Source of the DNA: Paenibacillus forsythiae T98 | GTDB taxonomy: Bacteria; Bacillota; Bacilli; Paenibacillales; Paenibacillaceae | Assembly: GCF_000520735.1 (NCBI RefSeq) | Contig: NZ_ASSC01000021.1 | Location: 1-42,317 of the forward strand | DNA: 42,317 nucleotides | Reading direction: 5' to 3' | Shown here: positions 31,635 to 39,987 of the stretch, piece by piece | How positions within the stretch are numbered: the stretch's first letter is position 1 | Layout of the letters: the number at the start of each line of letters is the position of its first letter | Notes under the pieces: generated by a model | What the model was told of the DNA's origin: nothing | What the model saw: the letters and a program-made list of their open reading frames with translations, nothing else | The model's database searches: none | Program-made: the position numbers and the translations under genes

Positions 31635-32951
31635 TTGAGCGACCCTTTACCCGGTTTATTGAGAGTTGGTCTGATTATTCTTTTGGTGCTGTTAAACGGG
31701 TTTTTCGTCTCTGTGGAGTATGCGATGGTCAAGGCGCGCGGAGGCCGGGTCGATGCCCTGGCTGAAGAAGGCAGCCGAAGAGCGCTGTCGGCTCAGGGCG
31801 TCATCCGCAACATGGACGCTTATCTCTCGGCCTGCCAGCTCGGCGTCACGCTCGCTTCGCTGGCTCTGGGCTGGCTGGGAGAGCCTGTCATCGCGGCGCT
31901 GCTGTCGCCGCTTCTGTCCGGAATTGGACTGGGCGGTGCGGCGGTGCATGTATGTTCGGTTATCCTTGCCTTTTGCTTCATAACCGTTCTTCATATCGTG
32001 CTTGGCGAAATGGCTCCCAAGACCATCGCGGTGAACAAGGCCGAAACGGTGCTGCTGATGACAGCGCGCATGATCGGCGTCTTTTACAAGGCCATGTATC
32101 CCTTTATTTGGGTGGTGAACGGACTTGCGCAGGGAATGCTGCGAATGTTCAAGCTGGCGCCCGTTTCCGAGATGGGGACCGCGCATACAGAAGAAGAAAT
32201 CCGGATTATTATGCAGGAGAGCAACAAGAGCGGACTGATCGATAATACCGAAATGACCCTGGTGGACAATATTTTCGGCTTTGCGGACACCACGGCCAGG
32301 GAAATCATGATTCCAAGGACGGAAATGATTTGTCTTAACCTTCATTCCTCCGTCCACGAGAATTTACAAATCGCTGTTGAAGGCATGCGGACGCGTTATC
32401 CGGTATGCGAGAGCGATAAGGACCATATCATCGGATTTATTCATATGAAGGACCTGATCAGGGAAAATGCGCTTAACCTGAGCGAGTTGATTCGGCCGGT
32501 TCTGACAGTGCCCGAGTCAATTCAGATCAGCGCCCTGCTGAAAACGATGCAAAAGGCAAAGACGCAAATCGCGATTCTGATCGATGAGTACGGAGGAACC
32601 TCGGGACTGGTCACCCTTGAGGATATTATGGAAGAAATTGTAGGAGAAATCCAGGATGAATTCGATCAGGAACGTCCGGAAGTCGAGAAGCTTGGCGAGG
32701 AGGAGTATTCCCTCGACGGCTTGCTGCTTATTGAAGAGGTGAACAGCCGATTCGATATGCATCTGGAAACGGAGGATTATGACACGATTGGCGGCTGGCT
32801 GTATTCCAGACTGGAAGCGAATCCCCCGCACAAAGGGCAATTTGTCGAGTACGGCAGTCATTTGTTCATCGTCGAGGAGACCGATAACAAGCGCATCTCC
32901 CGAATCAAGCTTCTGAAAATGGAGCCGCTCGCTGAAGAAGCGGGAGCCTGA
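31635..32951 (+). CDS. CNNM/CorC-type (hemolysin family) divalent-ion transporter
   Basis: The 438-residue protein has a DUF21 membrane domain (about 1-185; three to four segments, 'RLVGLIILLVLLNGFFVSVEYAMVKAR', 'LGEMAPKTIAVNKAE'), a CBS pair (about 215-335; 'REIMIPRTEMICL', 'YPVCESDKDHIIGFIHMKDL', 'LIDEYGGTSGLVTLEDIMEEIVGEIQDEFD') and a C-terminal CorC_HlyC domain (about 350-430). Bacterial relatives such as MpfA/YhdP act in Mg/Co efflux or resistance; the ion here is not shown. The TTG start at 31635 is 6 nt behind TAGGAG. Its leader holds a candidate peptide and hairpin. Confidence 0.88.
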   Translation: MSDPLPGLLRVGLIILLVLLNGFFVSVEYAMVKARGGRVDALAEEGSRRALSAQGVIRNMDAYLSACQLGVTLASLALGWLGEPVIAALLSPLLSGIGLGGAAVHVCSVILAFCFITVLHIVLGEMAPKTIAVNKAETVLLMTARMIGVFYKAMYPFIWVVNGLAQGMLRMFKLAPVSEMGTAHTEEEIRIIMQESNKSGLIDNTEMTLVDNIFGFADTTAREIMIPRTEMICLNLHSSVHENLQIAVEGMRTRYPVCESDKDHIIGFIHMKDLIRENALNLSELIRPVLTVPESIQISALLKTMQKAKTQIAILIDEYGGTSGLVTLEDIMEEIVGEIQDEFDQERPEVEKLGEEEYSLDGLLLIEEVNSRFDMHLETEDYDTIGGWLYSRLEANPPHKGQFVEYGSHLFIVEETDNKRISRIKLLKMEPLAEEAGA

Positions 32952-32983
32952 GAGCAGGAATAATCGTTACTGGCATAACATGA

Positions 32984-33022
32984 AGGGTACCTCTGGCGTC
33001 AGCTGTAGGGGTACCCTCTTTT
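32984..33022 (+). terminator. Terminator after the CNNM gene
   Basis: AGGGTACC / GGTACCCT with an 18-nt loop, followed by CTTTTA. Confidence 0.7.
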
Positions 33023-33081
33023 AAGCTTTTTTGGTTCTTACACTATTTTCGGTCCACCCGCGACAGAAAGGAAATCACACC

Positions 33082-33837
33082 TTGAACAAACCGAAGAAAA
33101 ACCGGACAACTTCCCCATCCAGAATCAAGCAAGAACAGCGGCGGGCCGAGCTGGCGCTGCAGAAGAAGAGGACACGCCTGCTGTTAATCGGAAGTACGCT
33201 GCTCGTAGTCGTTATTTTTGCCGCGTTGTTTGTATTGGCTACCAAGAATACGGACAACCCGGGAGGCGCCGCCAATCCGGTATCCTTTAATTACGATGAG
33301 CTTCCCAGACTTGGGAAGGCGGACGCTCCGGTCAAGCTGGTCGAGTTCGGCGATTATAAATGTCCGGCTTGCGCCCGGTTCTCCATCGTTATGAAGCCGC
33401 TGCTTGTGCAAGAGTATATCGAGACCGGCAAGGCGGCGCTTTATTTTGTCAATATGTCCTTTCTCGGACCCGACTCGAAGACGGCTTCCCTGGCGGCGCT
33501 GTCCGTCTATCATCAGAATAACGAGGCGTTCTGGACCTATTACGATGCTCTTTACGCGAACCAGGGGAATGAGGATACCGTGTGGGCGACCGAGGATTTC
33601 CTGGTAGAGCTTGCCCAATCAGCCAATCTCCCCATCGATTACGATCTGCTGCGCAAGGATATTCAGAACCGCACCTACGCGGGCGAGCTGAACAGGGACA
33701 ATGCGATTGCAAAAACGAATGATGTCAGAAGCACGCCAACGCTGTATATTAACGGGATCAAGGCCGATAATATTTTCAATCTTTCGGCAGTTTCCGCCCA
33801 AATCGAGTCCGCGGCGAAGGCGGCTGGAACCGAATGA
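33082..33837 (+). CDS. bdbD: DsbA-family thiol-disulfide oxidoreductase BdbD
   Basis: The 251-residue protein is anchored by one N-terminal membrane segment ('LLLIGSTLLVVVIFAALFVLA') preceded by a basic Lys/Arg-rich cytosolic stretch. The thioredoxin-fold domain carries the active site 'FGDYKCPACARF' (Cys94, Cys97; CPAC) and the cis-Pro loop 'RSTPTLYINGI'. It oxidises cysteines of exported proteins and is re-oxidised by the BdbC protein encoded next. The start is TTG at 33082 with AAAGGA 9 nt upstream. It overlaps bdbC by 4 nt (ATGA). Confidence 0.92.
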   Translation: MNKPKKNRTTSPSRIKQEQRRAELALQKKRTRLLLIGSTLLVVVIFAALFVLATKNTDNPGGAANPVSFNYDELPRLGKADAPVKLVEFGDYKCPACARFSIVMKPLLVQEYIETGKAALYFVNMSFLGPDSKTASLAALSVYHQNNEAFWTYYDALYANQGNEDTVWATEDFLVELAQSANLPIDYDLLRKDIQNRTYAGELNRDNAIAKTNDVRSTPTLYINGIKADNIFNLSAVSAQIESAAKAAGTE

Positions 33838-34298
33838 GCGCGTTCTCCATTTTCTTAAGACGGCATTGTCTCTATCTGGCCTGGCTTGTGGCTCTGGTGG
33901 CCACGGCAGGCAGTCTGTATCTCAGCGAGGTATTAAAGTACGAGCCCTGCAAGCTGTGCTGGTTCCAGCGGATTTTTATGTACCCGCAGGTCTTTCTCCT
34001 GGGAATAGCAACCTATCGCGGCGACAGGCGGGTCATTCCGTATGTGCTGCCGCTGTGTGCAGCGGGTGGAAGCATATCGTTGTATCATTACGCGGAGCAG
34101 AAAATTCCGGCGCTCGGCAGTGTGATTCCCTGTACGGTTGGCGTCCCTTGCTCGAAGGATTATTTGAATTTTTTCGGCTTTATCACCATTCCGCTGCTGG
34201 CGCTTACGGCTTTTACGCTTATATTCCTGCTGCTATGGAACGGAAGAGGGAGCATGGGTGAGAAAACAGAAGAAATCGGGGACCGGACCGTTAAGTGA
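33834..34298 (+). CDS. bdbC: Disulfide oxidoreductase BdbC (DsbB family)
   Basis: The 154-residue protein has four membrane segments and the two Cys pairs of the DsbB/BdbC family: 'YEPCKLCWFQRIFMYPQ' (CxxC after TM1) and 'CTVGVPCSKDYLNFFGFITIP' in the second outer loop. It passes electrons from BdbD to quinone in the membrane. The ATG overlaps the end of bdbD by 4 nt, implying coupled translation. The tail 'RGSMGEKTEEIGDRTVK' is cytosolic. No terminator was seen directly behind it; the c-di-AMP riboswitch begins about 190 nt later. Confidence 0.92.
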   Translation: MSAFSIFLRRHCLYLAWLVALVATAGSLYLSEVLKYEPCKLCWFQRIFMYPQVFLLGIATYRGDRRVIPYVLPLCAAGGSISLYHYAEQKIPALGSVIPCTVGVPCSKDYLNFFGFITIPLLALTAFTLIFLLLWNGRGSMGEKTEEIGDRTVK

Positions 34299-34435
34299 AG
34301 GAGCCGTTTGCTTCATAATTGACATAAAAACCCGCGCTGAAGGGATAATACAAGAGAATAAACGACATGAAGTTCTCATGATGGAAAATCGCGTGAATTA
34401 GTCGATTTTTCAATCCTTTTTCATTATTTTCACTG

Positions 34436-34464
34436 TTTACGGCTATGGCTTTATAGACTAATAT
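34436..34464 (+). promoter_or_regulatory. Putative promoter of the c-di-AMP riboswitch/kimA unit
   Basis: TTTACG at 34436-34441 and TAATAT at 34459-34464, 17-nt spacer, about 20 nt before the aptamer. Nothing else was recognised between bdbC and this point. Confidence 0.45.
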
Positions 34465-34486
34465 TAGACCTTGTGAGAAGTTGAAT

Positions 34487-34627
34487 ATGCGCTGAATTTT
34501 CCAGTCTGGAAAAACGGGGGAACCAACCCGACCGCTTAAGGTCGACGGGGTGAATCGGTGCCGGTTCAAATGATCCGGTCCGTAGGGCTTCCACAGTCCG
34601 AATCCGCCAGCTAACCTCGTAAGCAAA
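34487..34627 (+). ncRNA. c-di-AMP (ydaO-yuaA) riboswitch
   Basis: Conserved blocks are visible in order: CGCTGAATTTT, CGGGGGAACCA, GGGGTGAATCGG, GGTCCGTAGGGCTTCCACAG, CCGAATCCGCCAGCTAACC and TCGTAAGC. These are the hallmark segments of the ydaO aptamer. It stands before a KimA-type K+ importer, the classical target, and is followed by a terminator, so it is an OFF switch. Confidence 0.95.
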
Positions 34628-34647
34628 TAGTGGGATAATGATCATGT

Positions 34648-34682
34648 ATAAGCATGCGGTCATTTCCGCATGCTTATTTTTG
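34648..34682 (+). terminator. Terminator of the c-di-AMP riboswitch
   Basis: Perfect 12-bp arms ATAAGCATGCGG / CCGCATGCTTAT with a 6-nt loop, then TTTTTG, between aptamer and kimA. Confidence 0.9.
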
Positions 34683-34766
34683 TGCCCTTATTTTTGAAAA
34701 TCCACTACTGAAAGCGGCGCGCGGTACTACCGTTTCAACTCACCAAAGAGAGGAACTGTATCCAAT

Positions 34767-36584
34767 ATGGTAAGCAGAGTAAAACGACTATTGATCGGTC
34801 GTCCCAGAAAATCAACCGAGCTTGAGCAGGAAAAGCTGTCCAAGATGAAGGCCCTCGCCGTTCTTTCATCGGATGCCCTTTCATCCGTCGCTTACGGAAC
34901 GGAGCAGATTTTGATCGTGCTGATAGCTGCCGGTTTCACAGCCATCTGGTACTCGCTGCCGATTGCGCTCGCGGTGCTGGGACTACTGGCGATTCTGATT
35001 TTATCTTACCGGCAGACGATTTTTTCTTATCCTCAAGGGGGAGGAGCCTATATTGTAGCCAAGGAAAATCTTGGTGTCTCCACCGGACTGCTGGCCGGAG
35101 GTTCCCTGCTTGTGGACTACATTCTGACGGTTGCCGTAAGCGCCTCGGCCGGAACGGATGCGATCACTTCGGCCTTTCCGAGCCTTCACGATCATGCGGT
35201 GGCCATAGCGGTCACAGTGATTATCATACTGACGATCATCAATCTAAGAGGTGTAACCGAGTCGGCGTCCTTCATTGCCATACCGGTATATCTGTTCGTC
35301 CTGTCCATCGTCGTGCTGATCATATCCGGTCTGGTGAAATACGCGGCAGGGGGCGGCCATGCCGCTGTTCCGGAAATCGGCTCGGCCGTATCCAGTGTCA
35401 GCCTGTTCCTGCTGCTTAAGGCATTCAGCTCCGGTTGCTCGGCCCTGACCGGCGTCGAGGCGGTATCCAATGCGATACCGAACTTCAAGGCTCCCGCAGA
35501 GAAGAATGCCGCCAAGACATTGATGATGATGGGGCTTATTCTGGGATTCATGTTCACCGGCATTACGCTGCTGGCTTACTGGTACGGCATTACCCCGAAT
35601 GCCAAGGAGACCGTCGTTTCGCAAATTGCCGAATCGACCTTCGGGCGGGGGGTTATATATTATGGCATTCAGGCGATCACGGCGGTAATCCTGTTCCTGG
35701 CCGCCAACACGGCTTACTCGGCGTTTCCGCTACTGTCCTTTATGCTGGCGAAGGATAAGTACCTGCCGCATGCCTTTATGGTTCGCGGCGACCGTCTCGG
35801 CTTCTCCAACGGCATCATTTTTCTCGGAGTGGCTTCGTCGCTGCTCGTGGCGGCATTCCACGGTGAAACCGGAAATCTGATTCCGCTCTACGCGGTCGGC
35901 GTATTTATTCCTTTCACCTTATCCCAGCTGGGCATGATGATCCGCTGGTTCAAGCTGAAACCGGCAGGCTGGCAAACGAAATTTGCCGTAAATACCGTGG
36001 GCATGCTGACGACGCTAACGATTACGCTTATATTTATCATTACGAAGTTCTCGAACGTATGGGTAGCCTTCATCTTCCTTCCGATCGTCATGCTCATCTT
36101 CTTCCGCATTCATCGTCATTATCAGAACACGGCCGATCAGCTTCGGATTCAGCTCGATAAGGATAAGCCGGTGATCAAGGGAAGCACGATTGTCATTCCC
36201 GTATCTGCCGTAACCCGGGCGGTGCTGAATTCAATCAGCTATGCGAAGTCGCTGACGGATAATGTGGTTGCGGTATACATCGGCTTTGACGAGGAAGAGG
36301 TTCGCAAGATGGAACAGAAATGGGAGGAGTGGGACCCCGGGGTGCGCCTGATCGTGCTTCGTTCACGTTACCGCAGTGTCATCCGTCCTCTGGTCAAATT
36401 TATCGATACGGTAGAATGGAAGACGGCTGCGACGGACCATATTACCATTCTGATTCCGCAGTTTATTACCAAGCATTGGTGGCAGGCTGTCTTGCATAAT
36501 CAGACGAGTGTCCTTATCCGGACCTACCTGATGAATACCAAGGATATCGTCGTTGCGACGGTGCCGTATCATTTAAACAAATAG
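34767..36584 (+). CDS. kimA: KimA-type potassium importer (APC superfamily)
   Basis: The 605-residue protein is like B. subtilis KimA (YdaO), a high-affinity K+/H+ symporter. It has a 12-TM APC core (about 25-450; 'ALAVLSSDALSSVAYGTEQILIVL', 'YPQGGGAYIVAKENLG', 'SGCSALTGVEAVSNAIPNFKAP') and a cytosolic universal-stress-like C-terminal domain (about 470-600; 'SYAKSLTDNVVAVYIGFDEEEV'). c-di-AMP binds this domain in KimA and also the riboswitch in front. 'SSDALSSVAYGTEQ' is characteristic. The ATG has GAGAGGA about 12 nt upstream, slightly long. High c-di-AMP, meaning high K+, should stop transcription. Confidence 0.95.
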   Translation: MVSRVKRLLIGRPRKSTELEQEKLSKMKALAVLSSDALSSVAYGTEQILIVLIAAGFTAIWYSLPIALAVLGLLAILILSYRQTIFSYPQGGGAYIVAKENLGVSTGLLAGGSLLVDYILTVAVSASAGTDAITSAFPSLHDHAVAIAVTVIIILTIINLRGVTESASFIAIPVYLFVLSIVVLIISGLVKYAAGGGHAAVPEIGSAVSSVSLFLLLKAFSSGCSALTGVEAVSNAIPNFKAPAEKNAAKTLMMMGLILGFMFTGITLLAYWYGITPNAKETVVSQIAESTFGRGVIYYGIQAITAVILFLAANTAYSAFPLLSFMLAKDKYLPHAFMVRGDRLGFSNGIIFLGVASSLLVAAFHGETGNLIPLYAVGVFIPFTLSQLGMMIRWFKLKPAGWQTKFAVNTVGMLTTLTITLIFIITKFSNVWVAFIFLPIVMLIFFRIHRHYQNTADQLRIQLDKDKPVIKGSTIVIPVSAVTRAVLNSISYAKSLTDNVVAVYIGFDEEEVRKMEQKWEEWDPGVRLIVLRSRYRSVIRPLVKFIDTVEWKTAATDHITILIPQFITKHWWQAVLHNQTSVLIRTYLMNTKDIVVATVPYHLNK

Positions 36585-36605
36585 CCTGGGCGCTTCAATA
36601 CCCGA

Positions 36606-36646
36606 AAAGCTGCTGCTGGAGAATGACTCCGGTGGCGGCTTTTTCT
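36606..36646 (+). terminator. Terminator after kimA
   Basis: AAAGCTGC / GCGGCTTT with an inner CTGGAG/CTCCGG helix, followed by TTTTTC. Confidence 0.75.
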
Positions 36647-36685
36647 TTGAAAAAGCGACAAAAATCGCAAATTTTGATATTCAAG

Positions 36686-36714
36686 TTGACAAGGATAATG
36701 ATAATCAATATCAT
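36686..36714 (+). promoter_or_regulatory. Iron-repressed promoter with Fur box
   Basis: TTGACA at 36686-36691, 17 nt, TATCAT at 36709-36714. GATAATGATAATCAATATC at 36694-36712 differs from the 19-bp Fur consensus at one base and fills the spacer, so Fur with iron would block RNA polymerase. Confidence 0.9.
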
Positions 36715-36794
36715 TTAATAAAACAAGATAACTGCCCGGTTCAATAATGAAAATAGCGGATTACGCGTAAAAAGAATGAAGGAGTGAAGCTTAG

Positions 36795-37595
36795 ATGCTG
36801 GAGCGTTTGAATGCAGCACAATTAAGTATCGGTTATGCGGAGTCGATTATTGTCAAGGATCTCAATCTGTCCATTCCTACCGGAAAAATCACGGCTCTGG
36901 TCGGCGCCAACGGCTCGGGCAAATCCACGATCCTCAAAACGATGGCGAGGCTGATGAAGCCGGCCAGCGGCAACGTGCTTCTTGACGGCAAATCGATCCA
37001 TACCCAGCCGACCAAGGATGTCGCCCGCCAGCTTGCCATCCTGCCCCAGAACCCGACCGCTCCGGACGGGCTGACCGTGTCCGAGCTGGTAGGCTACGGG
37101 CGCTACCCGCATCAGAAGGGCTTCGGCACGCTGACCCATGAGGACCGGAACATTATTTCCACGGCCATTGAAGTGACCGGGATGAAGGCTTTCAGCGACC
37201 GCCCGATCGAACGCTTGTCGGGAGGCCAGCGGCAGCGCGCATGGATTGCTATGGCGCTGGCCCAGCAGACGGATATCTTATTCCTGGATGAGCCGACGAC
37301 GTATCTCGATATGGCGCATCAGCTTGAGGTGCTCCAGCTCTTGCAGGTGCTGAACGAACGGGAGGGCCGGACGATTATTATGGTTGTCCACGATTTAAAT
37401 CACGCCTCACGCTATGCGCAGCATATGGTGGCGATCAAATCAGGGACTGTAATCAGCGAGGGCGCGCCGGTCGACGTCATGACGCCGGAGGTGCTTCGCG
37501 AGGTATTCGGCATCGAGGCGGATATTGTCGAAGATCCGCGGACGGGACTGCCGCTGTGTCTTCCTCACAGCCTGGCCGAGCGCAAGGCGGTCTGA
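36795..37595 (+). CDS. Iron-siderophore ABC transporter ATPase (FecE/YusV-like)
   Basis: The 266-residue ATPase has Walker A 'VGANGSGKST' (36-45), Q-loop 'LPQNPTAPDGLTV', the FecE/FhuC block 'VSELVGYGRYPHQKGFG', signature 'LSGGQRQRAWIAMALAQQTD', Walker B 'ILFLDEPTTYLD' and 'MVVHDLNHASRYA'. It powers siderophore or heme-iron import, shown also by the Fur-box promoter. It is alone: no permease or binding protein lies in the window. In Bacillus the orphan ATPase YusV serves several siderophore permeases, and this gene may be its counterpart. The ATG has GGAGTGAAGC upstream. Confidence 0.9.
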   Translation: MLERLNAAQLSIGYAESIIVKDLNLSIPTGKITALVGANGSGKSTILKTMARLMKPASGNVLLDGKSIHTQPTKDVARQLAILPQNPTAPDGLTVSELVGYGRYPHQKGFGTLTHEDRNIISTAIEVTGMKAFSDRPIERLSGGQRQRAWIAMALAQQTDILFLDEPTTYLDMAHQLEVLQLLQVLNEREGRTIIMVVHDLNHASRYAQHMVAIKSGTVISEGAPVDVMTPEVLREVFGIEADIVEDPRTGLPLCLPHSLAERKAV

Positions 37596-37671
37596 CCGGC
37601 AATTGACCCGGGAAGGCCGAGCCTGACTGAAGCCTTGTCCAACTTTCCCTCAAACTTTATCGTTGTTTAAA

Positions 37672-37702
37672 GGGCTCCCGTCATTGACAAGGGAGCCTGT
37701 TC
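37672..37702 (+). terminator. Probable terminator after the siderophore ATPase
   Basis: GGCTCCC / GGGAGCC with an 11-nt loop; the tail TGTTCGTTGTT is a weak U-tract. Confidence 0.5.
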
Positions 37703-37758
37703 GTTGTTAAAGTTGGGGATGCCTGACACATATGCAGAAGCAGATAAGGAGCAGACTC

Positions 37759-38691
37759 ATGGATATCGCGAAAATTCAAGAGGAACTGGAGAGGCTTGTT
37801 CCGTCCGGGAAGGTTACGAGTCATGAATCGCTCAAACCGCATGTCTTCACTCAAATGGGCGGGAGAGCCGACATTCTGGCATCACCCTCGACTTACGAAG
37901 AAATTCAAGCGATCGTTACATACGCGGCCGAACACGGCATTGCGCTTACCATATTAGGAAATGGTTCAAACGTGATTATCAGGGACGGAGGCGTGCGCGG
38001 CATCGTTCTGCACACCTCGGGACTAAGCGGAATCCGTGCCGAGGGCCATGTCGTCATCGCCCAGTGCGGGGCACAGCTTATCGAGACCTCCCGCTTTGCC
38101 CTGGAGCACAGGCTGACCGGTCTGGAATTTGCCTGCGGCATTCCCGGAACGGTCGGTGGAGCGCTCTATATGAATGCCGGGGCATACGGCGGGGAAGTCG
38201 CGGATGTGCTGCAAAGCGCGCTTGTCGTCGACAAACGCGGGGCGGTGGCTGTACTCGAAGGCGATGAGCTGAAATGGGGCTACCGGAGCAGCGTGTTCTC
38301 AAGCGGGGATTATCTCATTTTGGAAGCGCGGTTTGCCTTGAATTCCGGAAACTACGATGAAATCAAAGCGTCCATGGATAAGCTGACCGAAATGCGGGAA
38401 TCGAAGCAGCCCCTGGAATACCCCTCCTGCGGCAGTGTCTTCAAACGTCCTCCGGGCAGGTATGCGGGTCAACTGATTCAGGAAAGCGGACTTCAGGGAA
38501 CAAGAATCGGCGGAGCCGAAGTATCGAAAAAGCATGCGGGATTCATCATCAATGCGGATAACGCGACGGCGAGCGACTATATCGGGCTAATTCAGCATGT
38601 AAGAGCGACCGTCAAGGATAAATTCGGCGTTGAGCTGGAAACGGAAGTCAAGATTATCGGGGAAGAGCCGCGAATCGGGGAACAACGGTGA
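37759..38691 (+). CDS. murB: UDP-N-acetylenolpyruvoylglucosamine reductase MurB
   Basis: MurB uses FAD and NADPH to reduce the enolpyruvyl group, giving UDP-MurNAc for peptidoglycan. The 310-residue product shows 'TQMGGRADIL', the FAD-binding 'ILGNGSNVIIRDGGVRGIVLH', 'EFACGIPGTVGGALYMNAGAYGGE' and 'GYRSSVF' and the catalytic 'YPSCGSVFKRP'. It is the type II, Bacillus-like MurB. I chose ATG 37759, 7 nt behind AAGGAG, over the ATG 9 codons earlier. It stands alone, not in the mur cluster. Confidence 0.94.
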   Translation: MDIAKIQEELERLVPSGKVTSHESLKPHVFTQMGGRADILASPSTYEEIQAIVTYAAEHGIALTILGNGSNVIIRDGGVRGIVLHTSGLSGIRAEGHVVIAQCGAQLIETSRFALEHRLTGLEFACGIPGTVGGALYMNAGAYGGEVADVLQSALVVDKRGAVAVLEGDELKWGYRSSVFSSGDYLILEARFALNSGNYDEIKASMDKLTEMRESKQPLEYPSCGSVFKRPPGRYAGQLIQESGLQGTRIGGAEVSKKHAGFIINADNATASDYIGLIQHVRATVKDKFGVELETEVKIIGEEPRIGEQR

Positions 38692-38711
38692 CCAATTGAA
38701 CCGGCTATGCC

Positions 38712-38748
38712 AAAAGAGCTGCAGGGATTTGATCCCGGCAGCTTTTTT
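38712..38748 (+). terminator. Terminator after murB
   Basis: GAGCTGC-A-GGGAT / ATCCC-G-GCAGCTT hairpin with a 3-nt loop and TTTTTTC. It can also act for the convergent MFS gene. Confidence 0.85.
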
Positions 38749-39926
38749 CATTTTGAAAAATGGAGTCCATCTGCCATGCCGGGGGCGTTGCTTCTGTGGA
38801 ACAGGAAGATAGAGATGATAAAACAGAGTGATGTCAACAGGGTCACACTCACAAACATGCCGGAAGCCTGATACATCCCGCCGGCGGCAGCGGCGCCAAT
38901 GGTCGTTCCCAGATACATCAGGGCATTTGTCAGAGCGGAGACCGTTCCGCGCGCAGTGTCGGATAACGTCTGCAGGATGCTTATCATAATCGGGAACAGA
39001 ATACCGGCAATGCCAAAGATGACGAGCAGCTCCGCCTTGATGCCCGAAAGACTGCGGGTGAGCGAGAGTAGCGGGAACATGACACTGTTGACCGCCATGC
39101 CCAGGAGTAGCGTTGCAAAGCGGCCAAAGCGCATACTGAGACGGCTGCCGAAGAGGCTGCCGAGCATGTTGCCGATGCCAAGAAACAGCATGACCTGTCC
39201 GATTTGCGCTATATTCAGTCCAAATGCGCCGGAGAGCCAGGAGCCAAGGAAGGAGAAGGCGGCAAAATTCCCGATCTGAAAAATAAAATAAGCGGCAAAG
39301 GCCGTAACCGCAGTGCGGGATGAGAGCAGCCCGGCGTATGGCTTCAGGAGGGAAAGGCGGCCTGCCGATGGACTGCGGGACGGAATCGATGGCAGCAGCA
39401 ACAGGAGCAGCAGGGTCAGCAGGAGAGAGAACAAGGCGATGACGATAAAAGGAAGCGACCATTCGCGGGCGGCGAAAAAGCTGCCAAGAGGCAGGCCCAG
39501 CATCTGGGCAATGGAGAGTCCGGCGGTGGCAATGCCCATTCCCTGAAGTATTCTTTCTGGTGGAAGCAGGATCGGAATGGACGCCCAGATTTGCGGAGAG
39601 ATGACAGCCGCGCTGACACCGGCAAGAAAACGGAACAGAACCATGCTCCAGAAGCCGACGGCCGCGGCGCATAAGCCGGTGGAAATAGAGAATGCCGCCA
39701 TTCCGCAGACCATAACATGCTTGCGGTTGAGCCGATCGGATATCGGGCCTGCTACGAGAGCGAACAGGGCATATCCCAAAGCATACGCGCTGACCATCCA
39801 GCCCGAGCTTGCCGTGGATACATGAAATTCATGCCGAAGTACAGGAAGAAGAGGACTGATCAGAAAGGTATCCGTGCCGATGGCGAACATGACGAGAAAG
39901 AAAAGCGTCAAACTTGATTTTTGCAT
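38748..39926 (-). CDS. MFS transporter controlled by an ArsR-type regulator
   Basis: The 392-residue protein has twelve membrane segments: 'LTLFFLVMFAIGTDTFLISPLLPVLRHEFHVS' (TM1, with a conserved Asp of DHA1 members), 'AGPISDRLNRKHVMV' (loop 2-3), 'RFLAGVSAAVISPQIWA', and 'GSLFGSRLSMRFGRFATLL' in the second half. AGGAGG is 7 nt before the ATG. It follows an ArsR-type gene on the same strand by 61 nt and shares an inverted repeat with it, so it is probably a regulated drug or metabolite efflux pump. Substrate unknown. Confidence 0.87.
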   Translation of the reverse strand: MQKSSLTLFFLVMFAIGTDTFLISPLLPVLRHEFHVSTASSGWMVSAYALGYALFALVAGPISDRLNRKHVMVCGMAAFSISTGLCAAAVGFWSMVLFRFLAGVSAAVISPQIWASIPILLPPERILQGMGIATAGLSIAQMLGLPLGSFFAAREWSLPFIVIALFSLLLTLLLLLLLPSIPSRSPSAGRLSLLKPYAGLLSSRTAVTAFAAYFIFQIGNFAAFSFLGSWLSGAFGLNIAQIGQVMLFLGIGNMLGSLFGSRLSMRFGRFATLLLGMAVNSVMFPLLSLTRSLSGIKAELLVIFGIAGILFPIMISILQTLSDTARGTVSALTNALMYLGTTIGAAAAGGMYQASGMFVSVTLLTSLCFIISIFLFHRSNAPGMADGLHFSK

Positions 39927-39942
39927 ACAAGCCTCCTATTTC

Positions 39943-39960
39943 GTTAGTTAAATAACTATT
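39943..39960. promoter_or_regulatory. ArsR-site-like inverted repeat before the MFS gene
   Basis: GTTAGT-TAAATA-ACTATT agrees at 11 of 12 arm positions with the perfect repeat at 40273-40290, and has the same 6-nt spacing. Confidence 0.55.
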
Positions 39961-39987
39961 GAATAATATGCCGATAAAAAAGCCGGA

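Noticed and set aside
31571-31765. 64-codon frame around the start of the CNNM gene
   Set aside because: It overlaps the DUF21 domain in another frame and has no homology-like pattern; the leader peptide frame fits the layout better.
34291-34663. Two minus-strand frames of 111 and 70 codons before kimA
   Set aside because: They lie over the c-di-AMP riboswitch, whose conserved RNA blocks explain the sequence.
38587-39672. 361-codon minus-strand frame overlapping murB and the MFS gene
   Set aside because: It is a shadow of the MFS gene in another frame; the translation is Arg/His/Cys-rich with no domain.
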